This document shows positions 25,594 to 36,297 of a DNA stretch of 64,000 nucleotides, one piece after another. How positions within the stretch are numbered: position 1 is the stretch's first letter; each line of letters opens with the position of its first letter. Made by a program: the position numbers and the translations under genes. The stretch comes from Balanoglossus misakiensis (lineage: Eukaryota > Hemichordata), in the NCBI GenBank assembly GCA_040954595.2, contig CM082584.2:12400001-12464000 (forward strand), read 5' to 3'. Below the pieces are notes generated by a model. It searched no databases and was not told the origin of the DNA. It saw only the letters and a list, made by a program, of their open reading frames with translations.

Positions 25594-28241
25594 GCCAAGA
25601 CAAACCAGAAAATATACCTCAGGGAGTTTTATGAATAATGTAGGGTAGAATGTGTAGATCGCTTTTGAATTGATGATTGCTGATAATAGTTCTCATACTT
25701 TGCACATCAATCATTGCAATACAACCCATTTAAAACTGAAAACCCAATGCCATTGTTACAAAAGGGCATGCAGATAGATGTATATATATCAAAGTGTTTA
25801 CTTCCTTAAATGTGTGAATTCTAGCAGTAGATTTGTTCTGACTTTATCCTGTGTGATGTATTAGCTAGCCTAATATTTTATTTTATATGTGAAAATAACA
25901 AAATCACCCACCCATACCATTTCTGTTTTATTCAGCACATTTCATTTTGTTGATTAATCATGGGTGTTTTTAGACATTTACAGGTTATTTTAGTTCTTTC
26001 ATTTACAAAGGGGCACATATTATTATATCACATTGCAAAGTTAGTGGATTAACGCCTGGGGCACTTAATCATGGACATACAATACACTATGTGACCTGGA
26101 GGGACACTAGAAGGGGGGTGTTGTGCTCGTAAACAGTGTGTGTTGAAATTTGTCAAGCTTCATTTAATGCTCAAGTCACTCTTGGTCTTCTGAATCATGC
26201 AAGATAATTCCAAACAGATTTATTTAATATCATCAATTATGAACAGCCATTTGGCACTACTGTGAAACAAGTTTATCAGAAATTACCTGTGTGTTTTGTA
26301 CAATGTATCAACACAACTGTTTTTGTAAAAAGAGTCTCTGTATATATCTATTTCCAACATGGACGTCCAGGTATTGTAAATAAATGACAACCAGGTCTTT
26401 TCCAACATGTCTTTAACATACTTCAGCAAAATGCTTTCACACAAAGCTGAATCATTTATTGCTAGTGAAGGTTAAGTCTTCAATTGAATGAAACTTTCTT
26501 CGCACTATACTTCAAATGTCCAGGTTCACTTTTTCCTGCAAGAATCTCAAAACCACCTGTTGAACTCGTCGCTCAGAGAACGATGCTGAGTTAGGCGGTT
26601 GGGGGCGCTGTTTGACCCTAACGTTTGCCAGGTTGCCAATGACAACCACATCTAACAATGGTTCGACACGCCATGCGTGCTGAGTTGAGCTGCGGCTGAG
26701 CAAACGAGGGCAAAGTGGCGTTGATAAATAATTTGCGTACCAACAAACACGCATCGACGTCCACTGAACACAATACAAGCAGCGCATACTACTTCAATAT
26801 TTGTCAAAGAAATGACTGACTCAAGACGCAGCGTTTGAAGAGACGACAAGTTCATTGGCTCAGAAACGTTAAAGCGTAATTTTGGACAGTATATCACCTT
26901 GAAACATGACATAAATAATGGGAGAAGCTCAGAAAATATATTTTACCAGCAGATACTGTGTTCGTGCTGTGTTGAAATGGCTGACAGGTAAGCTTGCCAT
27001 GTACATATTGACTAATCACGGTCACTCTACTAGGTCTGTTTTTATTTGTTAATGTCTGCAGTGCTCATGAACTCAGCGCTTTTTCGTGGACCGTGCTGCA
27101 AAAGGAGTAAAATACACGCGTATCAACAACACAGTTTTCTGTGCGTTTACGAAGTGTAAAGCTAAGCCTCATGTCCTCAACTCCTGCGTCTTCTATAAGC
27201 CGTCGTTGACAGTGATTACACGCTTTGCTACACTCCTTTGTTTCCCATTCAAAGTAATCACCGAGTTAATCACTTTGTTGTTACATAATTAACACCATCA
27301 ACAACCGTTAAGCCAGACGTTTTGTTAATAGGCATAAGCCAATATTTTTATCGGGCCCATCATTTATTGACAGCTTTAAGCAAACGGACTCAATAGGTTA
27401 ATTTCGTGAGTTACTTCCCTAAATTTGATTTGTTGGTGGTAACCCTCACACATTTTTCCTGACCATATATCTATGACACACAAATAAATTAATGTGTTGC
27501 GACAAACGTCTGAATTTTGCAGTATCAAGTACACGCACCATGTTATTTGACCTTTATTACGTTTTGAATAATGACCTTGTGAGTATGACTTCAAGTTCAA
27601 CTTCAAGTTCATCAGCGCAGATATTTACTTGAAAATTTTCTTGCTCTTCGTAATTTCTCGTTAATGTTATGTGGATTAAAAGTCACCTTTCTGTGTACTT
27701 TGAAGACAAACGTTCAAGAGTTCCCCGAAACAGGTACAGTTGTCAAGAAACAAGAGTGCTGTGTTCATGCCAGTAGATTATCCTTGGAGTTATAGAGTTT
27801 GGTGTTTAAACCAAACATTTGCAAGGCGCGTGTATTTAATTTATTGGACCACGTAAGAATTAGCAAAAGGCCTATAGCTGCGAGGAGACTTTAGGATTTT
27901 CTGAGTTCAGAATACCTACGTGACAGTCAGACTTTTATATTTATTGTAAGCCATTTTTCATTAGATCGGATTTCTTCGGAAAACATGCTTCCATACGCAA
28001 ATCCCATGAGGTCGTAAGGACGAGAGCCTTTGACCTCTGCCACGTATACCCCACTCTTACAGTTTACCTTTCCCCTTCAAATTCCTGGGCCACAAGCGCA
28101 CAATTTTTGAAGCATTTTTTCATGGCTAATTGCAAAGTATTGTGCTGTTTCTGTTTCGTTTAGGGCTGGAGTGGTTTAGTTTGGACTTCATGCGTCTCTG
28201 AAGACAAGAAAAGTGCGAGTATAAGCTCGTAGGTCACCACC
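25594..28241. other. Gene A 3' region, A-B spacer and gene B leader
   Basis: The 3' untranslated region of gene A probably extends to the AATAAA at 26379-26384. A possible noncoding first exon of gene B ends at 26987 with a strong donor (GACAG|gtaagc). A good acceptor at 28161-28163 would open the exon that holds the gene B start. No other coding region is supported. The minus-strand open frames near 26.5-26.9 kb have no family signature. Confidence 0.5.
26379..26384 (+). terminator. Gene A polyadenylation signal
   Basis: A canonical AATAAA 786 bases after the gene A stop codon. No other plus-strand AATAAA was noticed closer to the stop. Confidence 0.45.
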
Positions 28242-31200
28242 ATGGGATGTGGGACATCATCCTCGAGCAGTACAGAGGTTCGACCCCTGTCCGTTCAACA
28301 GAAGCGGAGAAACTCGCACACCGTCTCCAGAACCCGCAAGATCTCCCCCGCAGAAAACGGCAAGGCCAGCGGTGTGGGCGTACACTTGTCGGATTCTTGC
28401 CCGTCGATGATACCAGATGACGTGACTCCCGTTGAGACGCTCAGCACGAACTGGAACGTCGAGGACGAAGAGTGCGCTAAGGCTGAGGTTCTCAGGAAAT
28501 ATGAACACACGGAATTCTTCATGAAATGTAGAGAACCACAGCGTGTAGGTACCCCTGTCATTGTTCATGTGGTGACCTATTTCTTTGAAGTACGGTGATG
28601 TCTTGTCTGGGAGCTCGAACACCTGGACCTATTGTTTGCCTTGGTCCGATATTCTTCAAAGACGTTTTGTGCGTAAAATCGTAAAAATATAAAATAATTT
28701 TTGCGAGCAACCAATTTAAAGCATGCTGTATGTGATAAAGTCTGTTAACGTGCTTTTCTTCTCAGAGATTTGTTACGGAACTTTCAGACGAATCAATCGG
28801 ACGAGATACCGTCCTGTCTTCCATTACAAGTTACATTGGCGGCCCACCATCGCAGGTGCCGCTGATTCTTCACAGCGAAGTCGGAAGAGGAAAAACTACA
28901 GTACTTGCCAAACTTGTCACAACTACAGCATTGGACATCCAGGAAAGACAAAAGTCTGGGTGAATATCTTATCTTGTCCCTTTTACTCGGTTGCGAAGAT
29001 ATCAGAGGATATACAGACAAAGAGGGATTCATAATGTTGTATTTCTTTAATTTAATTTGTCTTGCTTTCTGTACAGTTCGTCCAATGGTCCCAAATGGTG
29101 CCTGTTTCATTATTTCGTCGGATCTGTCCCGAAGTCATCCAACTTGGAACACATGCTGCGAGCTCTCTTGCTTGAAATTGGTGCTGCAAATGTAAGAATG
29201 CAATCATAGTTAACTTTAAAATGACATTCTCCCAAAAATTCAAAAGTCGATACTAATGTTGAAAATGGTCAACGCACATGAGAAATGTTCGCTCAGTTAA
29301 CTACTTCTTTATGTCAAAGATTTCGAGTTAGCGATTAAACACAGTTTAAAAACTTTTGTACATCCCATCTCTCCTCAGGAATTTACATTACCACGAACTC
29401 TGAATTCGCTTGTGCAACTGGCGAATGCAATATTGTCGCATCCTCATTGCCGGCCAATAATCGTCATCATCGACTCACTGGACCAAGTAAGAAACTTCGT
29501 TTTTTGTCTTGTTTCGTCCTTCACAATATATTCATTGGTTCTGTTTTAATCGTGTGTTGGATTTATAATCATGCAAGTAAAATATCCTGCTTTTGGATTT
29601 CAGTTCGAGGAAGTGTTTGAAGATGACGTCGTACGGTGGATTCCGCGCCAATTGTCAAGTAAGGTCAGACTGATCTGTTCCATGGAGACGGACAGCAAAG
29701 TACACAGACAACTCAAAGACAAAGTGTCATCGATTAAAGAAATCATTCTACCAAGTCTCAGCAATAGTGATTTGAAAGTAAGTTGTTTCAACGACCGAGA
29801 AGCAGATGTCTATTATATACTTCGATTAGAAGTCGGCCCTTTTTCGGGTTTTAGACTGGTAACAGTCCAAAGCGCGCTGCTATTTGTAAAGAATTTTTTC
29901 ATCGCCTTGTATACGTCGTGTACGTTTCTATCATAGAAAATAGTCCAGAAAATGATGACAAAACACAACAGACAACTCACCAAGTCTCAAGAGAAAATAT
30001 TACTTGCGAAGAAATCGTCGGAAAATGTGTTATGGCTGAGTATCGTGTGCGATTGCCTTGGCGTCCTGACAGAAGGTGACGTCAGCAGTCGAATCGGAGA
30101 GTTGCCGGAGAATGTCGACAAGTAAGTTCGTGTAATAGGATGTCTCAAGTGTTCTCTTCGTTTCAGATTTGTTTAATCAGTTTTTGTGTTTTCTGCTAAC
30201 TGGTAAACGCTGACTGGAAGCCGTAGGATGACGACACAGCAAAACATAGCGACTTGGTGCTTTCAGAGTTTAATATAGTCAACCAATTTAATTTTGTCAT
30301 ATTTCAGATTATTGGCTGATGTTATCTCACGTTTTGAAGATTTGGAAGGTCGACCCGATCGTCTGATGGCCGGGTTCCTCTTTTTACTTCGATTTTCCAA
30401 GCAAGGAATGAAGACGTCAGAATTGAAATGGATTCTGGGAGACCGGGAAACCATTTTCCCCGTGTATATAGCTGGAATTGGGGATATAAAAATAAGTAAG
30501 ACGCTTGAAGAAATTTGTCACATGATATAGTCCGACATCCATAGTTCTCGAACTCAGAAACTCATCGCATTTTTTGCTGTGAGTGATTAATGTTAATTGG
30601 TGTTTCTCGTTTCTCTCTGTGGAATTTCCGTCACTGGTCTCACGTGATGGCATTTATCAGTTTGACTGATTGGCCGAAGACGACAATTTCCTTAAAGGGA
30701 TAAAAGTCGGAAAACTGACGTGTTAAGAGGGAAAGAAAATTTATTTAGAAGGAAAGATGGTCAAAATAGATATTTTTTTCTTCTTTTTTTAGCCTTCAAT
30801 CGGGTGTTTGAGCAACTGACCGACGATGACTGGGATGTGGTTTACAAAGCTTTGCGCCCATTCATACGAGAAGTGAAATCCTGCGAGGTTGACGATGACG
30901 ACGACGATCCAAGACTCGTTTTTCGCCATCACTTGATCGGAAAAGCAGTTCAGCAAATGTAAGGGTCACGTTTTTGTCACTTCTCGTTGCTATGCTACAG
31001 TGTTAATGCGGAAAGTTCCGACAGAAAACCCCACAAACCTACACTTATTCTTTTGACTTCATCACTTGAAACACAAAATGTTATGGTCAAATTTGTTCCA
31101 GGCCAATTGCATATCAAACTCAAAACTTCATCTGACGAGGCAGACTGATATTTCCATGTTTCCATGCATTGCCAAACGTGCTTGTCGGAACCACGTTGTC

Positions 31201-33400
31201 ATCACCTAGGAAACAGGTATCTTATATTGTGTATATTTTGATAGGACGTTTCTTGATGGTGAAGAGGAGAAGGTTAGCAACGAAGAGAGAGAAGAAAACG
31301 AGCAATGGTGGCATTCTAAACTAGCAGATTACTTTGAACTCGAGGACAATTTTACACGCAAAATTGAGGTAAATAGTCTTTTATATCCCATACATATGAA
31401 TATTGATAACAAATTTACGCCTTTCGAATTCATTTTGCTTCCAGTTTGATTCACATTTTGGTTCAACACACTAAACCTCTGCTGCTGTAATGTCAAATTT
31501 CAGGAATATCCCTTCCACGTCGGTGAAGTTGGGAACAGTGCTGGCGGTGTCTTCAAATGTTTCACAACCTGGTCTGTATTTGATGAACTGTTGGAAGCGA
31601 ACTTGCCCTGGTTGCTGGCCATCTGGGGAAAGGTAATCTCGATCCACATGCTACCGATTGTTTTCTTGTGACGTTTGAATTTTATCTATACCTTTAGTCT
31701 GTTCATCGCTTTGTGCTCAGCAGTGGTATATGTTTTTTTCAGACTTGTACAAGAGAATACATGATACAAATCTATAAAGACTCGTTACATGACGTGGAGG
31801 TTCAAGAAAAAAGCAACCAGGTGGTAGCCCATCGGTATGGTCAAGTAGCCAAGTTCATGTGAGTGAAAGATTACGAATCTCTAGTGGTTAATTTCAGGGA
31901 GCAGTGACATTACTGTTATCTACATAATGTTTTGCAAAAAAGCACAAGGCAGATATTTACCAAACACACAGTTTACATGTGATCCAATTGGGCACAGTAT
32001 GAATGCCTGTGTACAATTCACATGTCAAACTGTAAGAGAATCAAGAATTCTAATTACAGGTTCTTCGCCGAAGAGTATGAGTGTGCCAAAGAGTTCATAG
32101 CCAAGGCAGTAAAACGTCAAGAGGACAACGAAGAAGACCTGGTTCAAATGTACACACTGGCTGGTGACATTTTCCACCAGGTGAGAACTTCAGCTACCAT
32201 ACAAGTACTCCTGGAAGGTGCCCATTTTAATAATCAAGCTCGGTATCTTCAGCTGTCTAAGTTTGTTCTTTTTTGTTTTGCAGCATTTACTTTCCATGTC
32301 TGATTGCTTGAAAGATGAATACAAAGAAGAACTCAGAGAATTACTCAGATGTTACAAAAAGGCCATAAAAATTAGGCAAACTAATTACTTTACGCTAGAA
32401 AAACATAAGGTGAGACACTTTTCAATATTTGGACAAATACTGCCCTCTATGTTCAGTTGTTTGACTAATCACCCCTTTATCAATATTACACTTGCAGTAT
32501 GTATGCTAAAGCTGAATTTTTCCGTTTTGTTTCAAAATGCTTTCATGATAAGTTTGTTGTTGTTTTTGTATCTAACAGTACTTATTGGTAACCACAATTT
32601 GCAAGTATGTGGAGAATTTACATCGATGGCTAGTACTATTTAAAAATGAAAATTCATCAAATGGGAGTGATATCAGACGAGAAGCTGATGTCAATATAGA
32701 GGAGGCCATCAGGATTAGCAAAGAGGTGAGCAATGTATTATTTATGTGGTGTAGCTTACTTCCATAGAGTTGACTTAGTGAAGTTTGGACTCAACTAAAA
32801 CTGTGTGAGATTATGTTCAGAACAGGAGATACTGTTTAATTCACTGACAACATTAAATAACCAACAGTTATCTTCATATTTTATAAATTCATCAGGTGAA
32901 GAACTATGGAATGCTGGCCAAGGCTTTCACAACAAAAGCACTGCTGAATAACGAATTGAAGGCAAGTGTCTGCTCTTTCTTATTGCATACTGTAATGTCA
33001 GAAATAACAAATAGCTAAAATGATGATGTTTTACTACAATTTGTGATTTGTGACAACAGCTGTATGGAGAAGCAGTGGAGAGCTGTTTGAGGGCGTATGG
33101 TGAGAATCACCCATTGACGGCGAAACTCAACGGTCATATCGCAAAGTACTATGAGAATCAAGACGACTGGAAAAGAGCTGCCAGACATTATACACTTCAA
33201 CTCAGGATACTCACTGAGGTAAAAAAATAACTTTTAATTCTCATGTGGAAATAATGTTAAAATAGATGAACATTTAATAGGTTAACCTTTCCACATCTTG
33301 TATTTTGTTTTAGCTGTATGGGTCTGATCACACCATCACCAAGGCAACCAAAGAGAAGTTGCAACATCCTAAAATTTCGAAGTATGTAAAGAAGAGGTAG
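28242..33400 (+). CDS. NACHT/TPR STAND NTPase without DUF4062 (gene B)
   Basis: 17 coding exons: 28242-28544, 28766-28959, 29077-29191, 29379-29486, 29604-29777, 29937-30121, 30308-30495, 30793-30958, 31245-31368, 31504-31632, 31743-31858, 32060-32180, 32284-32409, 32579-32725, 32896-32961, 33060-33218, 33314-33400. Sum 2508 bases, 835 aa. Exons 2, 4, 5, 10 and 16 are 194, 108, 174, 129 and 159 bases, exactly as the corresponding exons of gene A, so B is a tandem duplicate. It begins MGCGTSSSSS, again a predicted myristoylation/palmitoylation site, followed by about 90 basic and Ser-rich residues in place of DUF4062. The P-loop reads SEVGRGKT (138-145), with Ser in place of the first Gly; Walker B IIVIIDSLD has D236. 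It keeps the motif WWHSKLADYFE and a TPR-like tail, and has a six-Asp run in exon 8. The ATG has a good context (CACCATGG). The intron after 32961 uses a GC donor. Function unknown. Confidence 0.87.
32962..33059 (+). other. GC-AG intron in gene B
   Basis: The exon ends GAATTGAAG and the intron begins gcaagtg. The rest of the donor matches consensus and the acceptor is CAACAG. The matching intron of gene A (after 24661) uses a normal GT, so the T-to-C change is specific to B. Reading frame and homology to gene A across the junction fix the site. Confidence 0.75.
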
Positions 33401-33426
33401 CATTTGTTTCTTCAACAGCTTGTTTT

Positions 33427-33432
33427 AATAAA
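33427..33432 (+). terminator. Gene B polyadenylation signal
   Basis: AATAAA 26 bases after the gene B stop, implying a very short 3' untranslated region. This would keep the transcript clear of the convergent TTC4 gene. Confidence 0.5.
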
Positions 33433-33700
33433 CTTATAAGAAGTTTTATAAGAACTTGTAAGAAACTTGTAAAGAAACTTAGGGTTACTTTCAAGCGAGG
33501 CGCTAGCGACATATTTATACAGTCCCTCTGTCTGTGTGCACAAGATATTTTCAGTTCAAGTTTTGTGATTTTTCTCATTTGAGTATTTTGTCAAGTTGTA
33601 ATCAGTGAGAACAAAGCTGACATTTACATAATTGATTATGCAATAATCTAAATATTCCGAGAGATAGAATCATTGTGCTCATTTCTTGTTTAAATGATTT

Positions 33701-33776
33701 TTTATTTTCAATTAACAGATAACCATTTACAGTTTTTAGACACCATGATCAAATTGAGATGTAATTCTTTTTTATT
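33701..33776 (-). terminator. TTC4 polyadenylation signals
   Basis: Minus-strand AATAAA at 33771-33776 and 33701-33706, 73 and 143 bases beyond the TTC4 stop. With the gene B signal at 33427, the two convergent transcripts need not overlap. Confidence 0.45.
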
Positions 33777-33849
33777 TTTGTACAAATATATTTTTGTACA
33801 GATATTTTATAAATGAATTAACATTCAAAATGGCATAAAGAAAATAAGT

Positions 33850-36188
33850 TCAGGGTAGGGAGAATTTCTTCAAATATTCATTGCGGAACGGAGTCTCTGC
33901 AGCAAGTAGGAGAAAATGAGGATTTCCGGCAACCACTAGGTACCTAAAATGAAAAAAAATACAACATTTTTAAACTTCTGTCATCAAAATTGGTACATTT
34001 TTCTGAAAATAGGCACACTCCTAAAATCTTGTGAGTTTCCAAGCCATGTATTCTAGGTCTTTGACGATTTCCCTTGGTCAGCACTTGTCATGTGACAAAC
34101 TCAACCAATCAGCCCTTGTCATGTGACAAACTCAACCAATCAGGATGTAGGATAGTGATTTACCTTGGATCCGACAGAGTTTCAGCAAGAGTTGCCTCCA
34201 CTGATACTCTGTGCAAAACTCTCTTGTCCATCTCTTCAAAGTATACCTGACGGAACAGAATGAAAGCATTTAGCTCTCAGATGTGACCATAAAGACAGCA
34301 TTACCACAGGCAAATAGGTGAGTAAAGCAATAATCATGCAAAGACTCAAAAAAGTAGGGATGAAACTTTTTGCTTGTTACCTCTAATTTATCCGGTTTGT
34401 AAGTCTTCTCCGCGTCCCATGGGGGAATATTACTGCCTCCAAACATAACATTAATGTGATCAATAAACCTAAAATTTAAAAAAAAATCAAACGATGAAAA
34501 TGTAGAAATGGTCTTCACTACTGCCTTCAGGACTACCTCATGTTGTGGGGTGAAATGGGTGTAGAAAGTAATGTGTTTACCTGTCATTTTCATTGAAATC
34601 ATTGATCATATCTGTCTGTCCATACTCTGGATACATAAACATAACCGGCCAGTGCAGAACTCCATCTTCGTCAAGATGGACTTTCTCACCAATGGGCACA
34701 GTGCCTTCAATGCTCTGTAGAGATAGTGGATCTCGAGTTGATTGTTCAACATCTGCATCCTCTTCTGGCATCGTTGAACTGGCTAGTGTTATTTTCCTTG
34801 CCTTTTGACAGAAAATATAGTGCATTTTCATGCATTAGATGGAAAAGGAACTGGTCAAAATAACTCGTGACTTGAATGAATCAAGAAAATGTATTGGTTT
34901 ACAGGTGTCTGGATTATAGAGGGTTAAAGTATAATCTCACATCTATTGCAGCCATAAGGATTTCTCTTCTGGCTTTTTCTTTCTTCTCCATGGCAATTTG
35001 TTTCCTCTTATTCCGTTCTGCTATCCTCTGCAAAGGAGTGGCGATATCAGACAGAGACCATCAGTATCACACAATGATCATTGATGAAACAGAAAAATCA
35101 CAGCCCAAATGCAGCAAGTAATCTCCTTACCTTTTCTTTATCTGCTTTTGCTCTGGTGTCAATAACCTTCAATTCTGTTGGTGATATGTTCGTGGAGTCA
35201 AGGAGGAGAACTCTGATGTTCTGTACAGTGTACATATAACATCGTCTGATATTTAGATTAGCAGTTAATGTGCTATTAGTTTCAAATTAATTATCAGATT
35301 GCGTAAAAGCATAAAGGATATTTTCAAAGCTTCATCACACCAGACAATGGCTTCCTCAAATAGTGATAGTTTCATACAGCATTCCGCTCCACGTATCAAT
35401 GCTTTCAAATGGTCGGGTTTAATTTTTTTGGCTGTCTTGACATCATTCAGAGAGGATCTGTAATTACCTGTGAACACAAAACGGAAATCTCCCACTTAAT
35501 CAATCAATCAATCAATATGCCTGCCCATCTCTGTAAAATACCACTCACCTAAATGGAACTGGGCAGCTGCTCTGTTTGTGAAGAGAATAGCATTAAGTTG
35601 ATCATCACTACACTTCTCTTTTATCCCCTCAGTGTATGCAACAACCGCTTCTCTGTATTTTTTCTTCTTAAAATATGCATTCCCATCCTCTTTGAAATTA
35701 ACAGCTTTTTCTGTAGGAAAATGAAAAAAAGTCAAATTGCAATACTTGCATAATTTAGAATCAAAGTTCGATCTTTCATATTGGCAAATCATTTTACCTT
35801 CAGGCGATGCGTTCTCTTCATGTTTGATGGCTTGTATTGCAGCCAGTACTGGATTGTTGACCATTTCTTCTTCTGTTGGGTCTCTTGTCATAAAAGCCGG
35901 TATTTTTTCTATTTCCTTAGAGAGTAGTGTAATGAAAAGTGCAAATGATACATACACTGTCACAGATCAGTCTCATCAATCAGATACACGTTATAAATCG
36001 TACACATGCAATGACACTTTTCATGTGCAAAGAAAATCAATAATTCCGATCATACATACTTCTCGCCAATTTTCTTCTGTAAGGCCATCTGTATATTTTG
36101 TACGTGGAAGACTGTTCACGTAATCGTCAAGCTGTTCATCAAGACGTTTTGCCAGTTCGTCTGCATCTTCTCTGTTTCTGCTCGCCAT
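33850..36188 (-). CDS. TTC4: Tetratricopeptide repeat protein 4 (Hsp90/Hsp70 co-chaperone)
   Basis: TTC4 (yeast Cns1 family) binds Hsp90 and Hsp70 through TPRs. Ten exons, minus strand, in coding order: 36060-36188, 35798-35915, 35549-35710, 35322-35467, 35131-35217, 34941-35027, 34581-34801, 34381-34468, 34164-34246, 33850-33943. Sum 1215 bases, 404 aa; human is 387. Residues about 83-190 form TPRs (FKEDGNAYFKKKKYREAV, TNRAAAQFHLG, HLKALIRGAECCMKL, WCDEAL). A Lys/Glu-rich helix follows, then the Cns1/TTC4 wheel-type C-terminal domain (WPVMFMYPEYGQTDMINDF, HINVMFGG). All match recalled human TTC4. The ATG at 36186-36188 opens exon 1 directly. Intron 4 appears to be U12-type. It is divergent from PRXL2C, with 109 bp between the starts, and convergent with gene B. 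Confidence 0.93.
34084..34143. repeat. 31-bp tandem duplication with GTCATGTGAC and CCAAT
   Basis: Two nearly identical adjacent units (period 31) in a TTC4 intron. Each holds the palindrome GTCATGTGAC, an E-box-like site, and AACCAATCAG, a CCAAT-box match. The duplication is seen directly; a regulatory role is inference. Confidence 0.7.
35218..35321 (-). other. Probable U12-type AT-AC intron in TTC4
   Basis: On the minus strand the exon ends GCTTTGAAA and the intron starts ATATCCTTT, an exact match to the U12 (minor spliceosome) donor consensus. No in-frame GT donor is available: the open frame runs into a stop without a usable GT, and the TPR motif WCDEAL is conserved up to the junction. 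The acceptor is either AC (before ATCAGAG) or AG three bases earlier, both in frame. The best branch-site match, CATTAAC, lies unusually far upstream (about 46 bases). Confidence 0.75.
35497..35516. repeat. AATC tetranucleotide repeat
   Basis: Five tandem AATC units in a TTC4 intron. Confidence 0.7.
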
Positions 36189-36297
36189 GTTTCAATGTGA
36201 CCTTTCACCTCGGTTAGTTTGTTCATGTTTGTTGACATTTACTCCACTGTGGGACCAAACGCACGTGACATCTCATGTCAAAGGTTACGTTGAAAGA
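36189..36297. promoter_or_regulatory. TTC4/PRXL2C bidirectional promoter
   Basis: Only 109 bp lie between the divergent start codons of TTC4 (minus) and PRXL2C (plus). It contains a GCACGTGAC E-box-like site at about 36270-36278. I see no TATA box. Such spacing implies one shared core promoter region with very short leaders, or start sites inside the partner gene. Confidence 0.6.

Noticed and set aside
26512-26912. Overlapping minus-strand open frames between genes A and B
   Set aside because: No known domain. The region looks like upstream DNA for the gene B leader.
28257-28622. 121-residue minus-strand open frame
   Set aside because: Antisense shadow of the first coding exon of gene B.
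35553-36123. Plus-strand open frames of 66 and 128 residues
   Set aside because: Antisense to TTC4 exons 1-3, whose minus-strand reading matches the family.
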